Source: Brevundimonas sp. (GTDB taxonomy: Bacteria > Pseudomonadota > Alphaproteobacteria > Caulobacterales > Caulobacteraceae). Taken from it: a stretch of 64,000 nt of DNA. Shown piece by piece: positions 58,522 through 64,000 of this stretch. The position numbers and the translations under genes were made by a program. The notes below the pieces were generated by a model that saw only the letters and a program-made list of their open reading frames with translations, had not been told where the DNA came from and did not search any database. Every line of letters starts with the position of its first letter. Position 1 is the stretch's first letter. The DNA lies in assembly GCA_027531145.1 (NCBI GenBank), contig JAPZRF010000006.1:186001-250000 (forward strand). The letters are read 5' to 3'.

Positions 58522-59241
58522 TCAGGCGTCGTGGCGACCTTCGGGCAGCCACGGCAATCGGCGATCCAGACGGATCTGTTCAGGAGTCAGATGGCAAGCA
58601 TAGCACAGAACCTCAACCCCTGCTGCCGCCGCGGCCCTGAGCGCCGGCCCGTAGCGGGGGTCGATGTCGTCCGCGGTGGTGAAGGCCTTCCCGTCCATGC
58701 GCTGGATGACGAACAGCATGACAGCGCGACCGCCCGCCTCGACCACCCGCTCCAGCGCCCCGAGATGCTTCACTCCGCGCGTGGTGCGGCAGTCCGGAAA
58801 CTCAACCAGCTCCGGCCGGCGCAGGAAGTGGACGTTCTTGATCTCAATGTATGCTGGAGCTCGCTCCTGGTCGGTCAGCAGCAGGTCGATGCGGCTGTCG
58901 ACGTCGTAGCGGACCTCGCGCGCCAGTCCGGCGTAGCCTGTCAGCTCGGGCACGGCCCCCGTAGCGATCGCCGCCTCGGCGATGCGGTTGGGGTTCATGG
59001 TGTTGACGCCGACGAGCCCGCCGTCCGCCTCGATCAGCTCCAGCGTCAGGGGCAGCTTGCGCTTCGGATCCGGCGAACGCGACAGCCACACCGGCGACCC
59101 CGGCGTCGTCAGGCCCAGCATCGCCCCGGGGTTGGGCACGTGCACCGTGGTCTCGGTCCCGTCCTCCAGCTGCACATCGGCGAGGAAGCGCTTGTAGCGG
59201 CGCAGCAGGACGGCGCGGCGAAGGGGCGACTTGAAGATCAT
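58522..59241 (-). CDS. sfsA: DNA/RNA nuclease SfsA
   Basis: 239 residues. Named for sugar fermentation stimulation but belongs to the PD-(D/E)xK nuclease group: Asp in DVDSRIDLLL and Glu-x-Lys in AYIEIKNVHF. N-terminal OB-like part with VHVPNPGAML. Start 23 bases from the divergent cinA-like gene, so their promoters overlap. First gene of the leftward run. Confidence 0.94.
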   Translation of the reverse strand: MIFKSPLRRAVLLRRYKRFLADVQLEDGTETTVHVPNPGAMLGLTTPGSPVWLSRSPDPKRKLPLTLELIEADGGLVGVNTMNPNRIAEAAIATGAVPELTGYAGLAREVRYDVDSRIDLLLTDQERAPAYIEIKNVHFLRRPELVEFPDCRTTRGVKHLGALERVVEAGGRAVMLFVIQRMDGKAFTTADDIDPRYGPALRAAAAAGVEVLCYACHLTPEQIRLDRRLPWLPEGRHDA

Positions 59242-59264
59242 GCCGGCCGGTCTAGCCTGCGCTC

Positions 59265-60020
59265 ATGTCCGACGCAGCCCCCACCGCCGCCGTCCTGATC
59301 ATCGGCGACGAGATCCTGTCCGGCCGGACGGCAGACACCAATCTGAACACGATCGCGCGGTTTCTGGCGGCGCTCGGGATCGACCTGCTGGAGGCGCGCA
59401 CCGTCGGCGACCGTACGGAACAGATCATCGGCGCGCTGAACGCCCTGCGCGCCGCGCACGACTACGTCTTCACCACCGGCGGCATCGGCCCGACCCATGA
59501 CGACATGACCGCCGACGCGGTGGCGGAAGCCTTCTGCGTCGCGCTGCCGGAGCATCCGGACGCCCTTGCGCTTCTGGCGCGGCGCTATGGCGACCGGTTC
59601 AACGCCGCCCGCCGGCGCATGGCGCGCATCCCCAAGGGCGGCGTGCTGATCGCCAATCCGGTGACCGACGCGCCGGGCTTCCAGCTGGACAATGTGTTCG
59701 TCATGGCCGGGGTGCCGAAGATCATGCAGGCGATGCTGGAGGACGTCGCTCCGCGCCTGCGCACCGGGGCAGTCGTGCACGCCCGCAGCCTCCGGGTTTC
59801 CGGCGTCGGCGAGGGCGATGTCGCCGCCCCCCTTGCAGCCGTGGCCGCAGCCCACCCCGACCTCAGTCTCGGCAGCTATCCGTTCGGCCACGGTACGGTG
59901 GGAGAGATCGGCACGAGCCTGGTCGTGCGTGGCCGCAACGCCGCCGCGGTGGCCGAGGCGACCGAGACCCTCCGGACAGCCCTGTCGGCCACCGGCATGA
60001 CCGTCTCTTCAGACGGCTGA
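59265..60020 (+). CDS. CinA N-terminal-type (MoaB/MogA fold) protein
   Basis: 251 residues. Molybdopterin-binding-like domain: IIGDEILSGRTADTN, FTTGGIGPTHDDMT and VFVMAGVPKIM. Only the N-terminal domain of CinA is present; the C-terminal nicotinamide-nucleotide deamidase half is absent. ADP-ribose pyrophosphatase activity is known for some CinA N-domains. No clear Shine-Dalgarno. Divergent from sfsA. Confidence 0.9.
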   Translation: MSDAAPTAAVLIIGDEILSGRTADTNLNTIARFLAALGIDLLEARTVGDRTEQIIGALNALRAAHDYVFTTGGIGPTHDDMTADAVAEAFCVALPEHPDALALLARRYGDRFNAARRRMARIPKGGVLIANPVTDAPGFQLDNVFVMAGVPKIMQAMLEDVAPRLRTGAVVHARSLRVSGVGEGDVAAPLAAVAAAHPDLSLGSYPFGHGTVGEIGTSLVVRGRNAAAVAEATETLRTALSATGMTVSSDG

Positions 60021-60061
60021 GGCCAGCCCCGCCCTGGCGGGACCGGCCCCTTGCAGTCGCG

Positions 60062-61597
60062 TCAGCCGCGCTTGTCGCCGTAACCTCGGCCGCCATTGGA
60101 CGGACGGCGACGACGGCGCTTCAGCTTGGCCACCGCCGCCGGTTCGCCCGATGCGTTGGTCGGGGCCCGCTCGCCGGCCAGCGGATCAAAGCGGGCGGCC
60201 GGCGGCGCAGCGCGGTCGCGGCCGCCGTCGCCCTTGCGCGGACGGTGGGGCTGCCCGCCGCCGGCTGGACGTTGGCCACGACGACGCTGACGGCCGGGGC
60301 CTTCCTCGCCGCGCGGCTTCTTGGTCTCGGCCTCGGGCAGGGTCGGCTTCTTGCCCACTCCGGCGGCCGCGATGGCGGCGTCCAGACGGCCCAGCTCGGC
60401 GTCATTGCGGCGATCGGTGGATGGAATCTTCTGGCGTGTGACCTTCTCGATGTCCTTGAGAAGCTTCATCTCGTCGCCGGCGACGAGACTGATGGCGGTG
60501 CCATCGGCCCCGGCGCGCGCGGTGCGGCCGATCCGGTGAACATACGCCTCCGGCACATAGGGCAGCTCGAAGTTGACCACGTGGGTGACGCCGTCGATAT
60601 CGATGCCGCGGGCGGCGATGTCGGTAGCGACCAGAACGCGCAGCTTGCCCGCCTTGAAGGCTGCCAGCGTCCGCTCGCGCTGGGACTGGCTCTTGTTGCC
60701 GTGGATTGCGCCGGCACCGACGCCGCCGGCCTCGAGATAGGCGGCCACCTTGTCGGCACCGTGCTTGGTCTTGGTGAAGACCAACACACGGTTGAAGGCG
60801 TCATCGGCGAACAGTTCCTGCAGCAGGGCGCGCTTGCGGCCCTGCTCGACCCAGACGACCGACTGCTTGATGCGCTCGACCGTGGTGGACTGGGGCGTGA
60901 CCTGGACCTTGACCGGGTCCTTCAACAGCTCCGAGGCCAGCTTGCCGATCTCCGACGGCATGGTGGCCGAGAAGAACAGGTTCTGGCGACGCATCGGCAG
61001 GCGCGACACGACCTGGCGGATCGGCTTGATGAATCCGAGGTCCAGCATCTGGTCGGCCTCGTCGAGCACGAAGATCTCGGTCGCGCTCAGGTCGACGTTT
61101 TTCTGCTGCATGTGGTCGAGCAGGCGGCCGGGCGCTGCCACGAGCACGTCGAGGCCCTGCTGCAGGGCACGCTCCTGTGGGCCATAGCTGACGCCGCCAA
61201 AGATGACGGCGACGCGGAAGCCGAGGTGACGGCCATAGGCCTTGAAGCTCTCGGCGATCTGACTGGCCAGTTCGCGGGTCGGCGAGAGGATCAGGCAGCG
61301 GGTGGTGCGCGGTGCCGGGGCCACGCGATTGACCGCCAGCCGGTGCAGGATCGGCAGAGCGAAGGCCGCCGTCTTGCCGGTGCCGGTCTGGGCAATACCC
61401 AGCAAGTCCTTGCCGGTCATCACCTGCGGGATGGCCTGGCTCTGGATCGGGGTGGGCCGCTCGTAGCCCTCGGCCTTCAAGGCCTGCAGCAGCAGCGGGT
61501 TGAGCCCCATGGCGTCGAAGCCGCCAGCCCTGGAAGCGTCCTTGGAGGCGTCCTTGCGGGCGTCGGCGCGGGTGGTCTCGAGAGTGTTGATCGACAC
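60062..61597 (-). CDS. rhlE: DEAD-box RNA helicase, RhlE-like
   Basis: 511 residues from the GTG at 61597; the longer frame is non-conserved. Helps ribosome assembly and RNA decay, especially in the cold. Motifs in order: Q-motif PTPIQSQAIP, I AQTGTGKT, Ia PTRELASQI, II DEAD in VLDEADQML, III SAT, VI HRIGRTARAG. The C-terminal 130 residues are basic, Arg/Gly/Pro-rich and presumably bind RNA non-specifically. Weak ribosome binding site. Confidence 0.94.
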   Translation of the reverse strand: MSINTLETTRADARKDASKDASRAGGFDAMGLNPLLLQALKAEGYERPTPIQSQAIPQVMTGKDLLGIAQTGTGKTAAFALPILHRLAVNRVAPAPRTTRCLILSPTRELASQIAESFKAYGRHLGFRVAVIFGGVSYGPQERALQQGLDVLVAAPGRLLDHMQQKNVDLSATEIFVLDEADQMLDLGFIKPIRQVVSRLPMRRQNLFFSATMPSEIGKLASELLKDPVKVQVTPQSTTVERIKQSVVWVEQGRKRALLQELFADDAFNRVLVFTKTKHGADKVAAYLEAGGVGAGAIHGNKSQSQRERTLAAFKAGKLRVLVATDIAARGIDIDGVTHVVNFELPYVPEAYVHRIGRTARAGADGTAISLVAGDEMKLLKDIEKVTRQKIPSTDRRNDAELGRLDAAIAAAGVGKKPTLPEAETKKPRGEEGPGRQRRRGQRPAGGGQPHRPRKGDGGRDRAAPPAARFDPLAGERAPTNASGEPAAVAKLKRRRRRPSNGGRGYGDKRG

Positions 61598-61847
61598 GTG
61601 TCGTCTGTCTTTCGCGTGCGGCGCAGCGCAGGCAGGCCTGATCGTCAGGGCCGCGCACCGCCGTGGCCGCCGAAGTCGGGGCCGGGATCGGGCGCCGCCC
61701 CGCGTGTCCGGGCGACAGATGAGGTTTGAGGACCCGGCGCTCTCTACAGAGCGGCTTCCGGCCAGGCCGGAAACCCACACGCGCTGGAACGCGCCGGACG
61801 TCGCGAGACTGCGACAGGGGCTCAGGTGGGCCCCGGATATGGCGAAG

Positions 61848-62558
61848 TCAAGGCGCGGACAGCAATCGTGTCGAGGCCGCCTCGATGTCGGCCTCCAGCC
61901 GGGCCATGAACTCGGCGCGCTTCAGACCGGTCGGGATGGGCGGCAGAAACTCGAACACCACCACCCCGGGCGTGCGGCGGAAGCCGTGCGCCGGCCAGCA
62001 GACGCCGGAGTTGGTGGCCACCGGCCAGCAGGGACCGTCAAGGTCGCGATAGATAGCGGCGACGCCCGGCTTGTAGTCCCCCGGCTGGCCCGGAGCGGTG
62101 CGCGTGCCTTCCGGGAAGATCACGATCTGGCGCGCCTCGGCGAGGCGGGCGCGAGCCTGCCGGGCCATGCCCTTGAGCGCCTTGGCATGCCCCGAGCGGT
62201 CCACGGCGATCATCCGCGTCTTCCGCGCGAACCAGCCGAAGAAGGGCACTGGCATCAGCTCCTTCTTGAGCACGAAGCAGGCATCCGGCAGCACGGCGAG
62301 GAGGGCCACGACATCCAGCATCCCCTGGTGCTTGGCCGCCACCAGGGCGGCACCGGCGGGGCGGTGCTCCAGCCCGCGCAGTTCGACCCGGACCCCGGCG
62401 ATCCGCCGCAGCCCGAACAGGACGAAGCGGGCCCAGCCGCGGACCACCCCCATGGCCATGGCGTGGGGGCCAAGCAGGGCCGGCGACAGGCCGACGGCGA
62501 AAAGCGCCATCGACAGATAAAGCCAGAGAACGAAGACGAGGGAGCGCAGGGTGATCAT
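61848..62558 (-). CDS. plsC: 1-acyl-glycerol-3-phosphate acyltransferase (PlsC)
   Basis: 236 residues. Acylates lysophosphatidic acid to phosphatidic acid. Motif I is KHQGMLD (HX4D), motif III FPEGTRTAP, with an N-terminal membrane anchor (MITLRSLVFVLWLYLSMALF, about 5-27). Start set by the ATGA overlap with the preceding gene (62555-62558). Downstream of ftsX in one operon, an order found in related genomes as I recall. Confidence 0.93.
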   Translation of the reverse strand: MITLRSLVFVLWLYLSMALFAVGLSPALLGPHAMAMGVVRGWARFVLFGLRRIAGVRVELRGLEHRPAGAALVAAKHQGMLDVVALLAVLPDACFVLKKELMPVPFFGWFARKTRMIAVDRSGHAKALKGMARQARARLAEARQIVIFPEGTRTAPGQPGDYKPGVAAIYRDLDGPCWPVATNSGVCWPAHGFRRTPGVVVFEFLPPIPTGLKRAEFMARLEADIEAASTRLLSAP

Positions 62559-63217
62559 GGGGCGGCGAGCGCCTCGTCGGCCTTCTCGGCGGCGGCGCGC
62601 ATGGCCTCGCGGGTGGCGTCGGCGGTGCGGTCGCCGAACACCCGGCGCACGCCCTCGCGCGCCATGACCCCGAGGTACTTGTTGTACTCCAGCGTCATGC
62701 GCCGCGCGGTTTCGGCCGCACGCCACCAGCGCGAACTGTGCAGCGACGGCGTCGATACGGCGTAGGGCGTCAGCTCTATCCCCGGCGCAGCGCTGCGGAT
62801 CTCCAGCAGGCTGCGCGGCATGTGATAGTCCGAGGTCACAACGATCAGGCTGTCATAGCCGCGCGAGCCCGCCCAGGCGGCGATCTCCCGGGCATTGCCA
62901 AGCGTGTCCTCGGCGTCGCGGCCGAGGTCGACGCAGCAGTCGAACAGACGGTTCGAGCCGGGGGTGAGGGCGCGCAACTCCTGCCGACGCACCTCCGGGT
63001 TGACGCCCGAGACCAGCAAGCGTTCGCCCTTGTCCTGCTCCAGCAGACGCACGGCGGCGTGGATCCGCTCGGCCGAAGGACCAGTCAGGGCGACGATGCC
63101 GTCGGCGCGCCCCGGCTCGGGCGCAGGCGTGAAGTCGCGCACCCGCTCGGCGAAGGCGAACAGGCCGAACAGCCAGATCACAACCGCGACGGCGGCAACC
63201 GTCAGGACCTTCATCAC
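62555..63217 (-). CDS. DUF218 (YdcF/ElyC/SanA-like) membrane protein
   Basis: 220 residues. One N-terminal helix (about 3-23) and a DUF218 domain: DGIVALTGPSAERI, RLLVSGVNPEV, DTLGNAREIAAWA and VVTSDYHMPRSLLE, shortened to VTSDYHMPR. ElyC/SanA relatives act in envelope-precursor recycling or barrier function. Starts GTG-ATG, overlapping the ftsX stop; either codon could initiate. Between ftsX and plsC. Confidence 0.88.
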   Translation of the reverse strand: MMKVLTVAAVAVVIWLFGLFAFAERVRDFTPAPEPGRADGIVALTGPSAERIHAAVRLLEQDKGERLLVSGVNPEVRRQELRALTPGSNRLFDCCVDLGRDAEDTLGNAREIAAWAGSRGYDSLIVVTSDYHMPRSLLEIRSAAPGIELTPYAVSTPSLHSSRWWRAAETARRMTLEYNKYLGVMAREGVRRVFGDRTADATREAMRAAAEKADEALAAP

Positions 63218-64000
63218 GCCTCCTCGACCGACGCCAGCGCTCGGCCTGCCGCCAGCCTAGCGGCGAGCGCGGCCACGGTAAACGCGATCGGCGGACAGGG
63301 CGCGATCAGCAGCAGGTCGCGCCACGCCAGCGGCAGGGCGGGGGTCAACCCTCCGTCGCCGCCCAACAGGCGCAGCACGGCCACCAGCCCGGCGGCGGTG
63401 AGGGCCCCGACCAGCGCCGCCTGACCTGCGATCAGGGCAAAGCGCCGCTGGAACAGGCCGGCAACCGTGGCATCGGCGGCCCCGTTGAGCATCAGGACCG
63501 CAAGGGTCGGCCGGGCCCCGGCGACTCCGGCCTCGGCGGCATAGGCCACAGCTGCCCCCGCCGCCCCGGCCACCAGCAGGAAGGCGGCCCCGGCCAGCAT
63601 CACCAGGGTCAGGGCCGAGCGCTCGACCCCGGCGCGCCACAGGGTGTGATCGTCCACCACCGCGTCGAGGCCGGCGTCTGCCAGCGCCCGGCTCAGTGTT
63701 GGCGCGCTGGCGGGCGCTGTCGGATCCAGCCGCACGGTTACCATCATCGGCAGGGGCAGATCGTCGGCCAGACTCTCGCCCAGCCACGGGCGCAGCAGGG
63801 CGCGCGCCTCATCCACGGTCAGGGCCGCGGCCTCCTCGACCCCTGCGACGCCGCCCAGAGTCTCGGCCGCCCGGGCCGCCGCGACCGTGGCGGTCTCGTC
63901 GGCACGCGGACGTACCAGCACCGTCGCTTCGCCCCTGAGCTGACGTGCCCAGCCGTCCGCAGCCCTGTCGGCGGCCGCCGCCCCCATCGCCGCGAGACAG
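63214..64000 (-). CDS. ftsX: cell-division protein FtsX, 5' end outside window
   Basis: Partial; open to the right edge (codons continue above 63987). Four membrane helices are visible (about LVMLAGAAFLLVAG, AQ-ALVGALTAAGLV, LLIAPCPPIAFTVAALAA and one near the N-terminal edge) around an extracytoplasmic domain with DEARALLRPWLG and RLDPTAPASAPTL. FtsX with FtsE regulates peptidoglycan hydrolases at the septum. ftsE presumably lies just beyond the window. Confidence 0.85.
   Translation of the reverse strand, partial: CLAAMGAAAADRAADGWARQLRGEATVLVRPRADETATVAAARAAETLGGVAGVEEAAALTVDEARALLRPWLGESLADDLPLPMMVTVRLDPTAPASAPTLSRALADAGLDAVVDDHTLWRAGVERSALTLVMLAGAAFLLVAGAAGAAVAYAAEAGVAGARPTLAVLMLNGAADATVAGLFQRRFALIAGQAALVGALTAAGLVAVLRLLGGDGGLTPALPLAWRDLLLIAPCPPIAFTVAALAARLAAGRALASVEEA

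Overview
The window is about 69 % G+C by inspection and almost entirely coding. Its gene content points to an alphaproteobacterium of the order Caulobacterales, most likely a Brevundimonas-like organism. The pointers are a CcrM-type GANTC methyltransferase with a CtrA-like promoter box, an alphaproteobacterial LexA box (GTTC-N7-GTTC), FNR/FixK-type boxes, a PrnA-type halogenase and several TTG/GTG starts. No rRNA, tRNA, CRISPR array, prophage or intact insertion sequence was seen. Assignment to a genus is inference.

Layout. 0-3.6 kb: the end of a small membrane protein, an exported superoxide dismutase and an M3 peptidase. 3.9-4.8 kb: a lipoprotein cytochrome c overlapping a host-attachment-family gene, behind an FNR-like box. 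5.0-11.6 kb: an overlapping run of TonB-dependent receptor, ABC ATPase and two DUF3526-type permeases, with an AraC regulator beside it. 11.7-14.8 kb: a PhyH dioxygenase and a GH92 glycosidase. 14.9-20.4 kb: a five-gene guanine-nucleotide operon (guaB, MAPEG protein, rsmB, nucleosidase, guaA) in which every junction is a 4-bp start/stop overlap; rsmB carries an in-frame palindromic repeat. 20.5-26.8 kb: DUF2061 protein, flavin-dependent halogenase, rlmE, cyclophilin, a lipoprotein, an M28 peptidase and an SplB-like radical SAM gene behind a LexA box.

26.9-35.9 kb looks like a low-oxygen/stress island: a beta-CASP metallo-beta-lactamase nuclease, Hsp20, phosphotransacetylase and acetate kinase, then a MacB-like ABC exporter with its adaptor. 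FNR/FixK-type boxes precede hsp20 and the exporter. 36-46 kb holds cell-cycle and chromosome genes: lytic transglycosylase, ccrM, mutY, a DUF721/DciA-like gene, two DsbA-like thioredoxins, smc and a TrmJ-like methyltransferase. 46.1-46.9 kb is a manganese riboswitch (yybP-ykoY) followed by mntP.

46.9-52.2 kb: a sirtuin, formaldehyde dehydrogenase adhC behind a long palindrome, a GNAT enzyme, a VOC protein, a FitAB/VapBC toxin-antitoxin pair, an S-formylglutathione hydrolase gene broken by a stop codon and a frameshift, and a second superoxide dismutase. 52.3-54.8 kb: rpsD with a terminator, an Asp-box propeller protein and two small lipoproteins. 54.8-59.2 kb is a leftward run of seven genes (sfsA, map, radC, bolA, an aldo/keto-reductase-like protein lacking its catalytic residues, grxD, thioesterase). 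59.3-64 kb: a CinA-like protein, an RhlE-like helicase, and the ftsX, DUF218 and plsC operon running off the right edge.

The most notable points are the candidate FNR/FixK regulon, the LexA-boxed SplB-like gene, the repeat translated within rsmB, the receptor/DUF3526 transporter operon, the degenerate reductase and the broken fghA.
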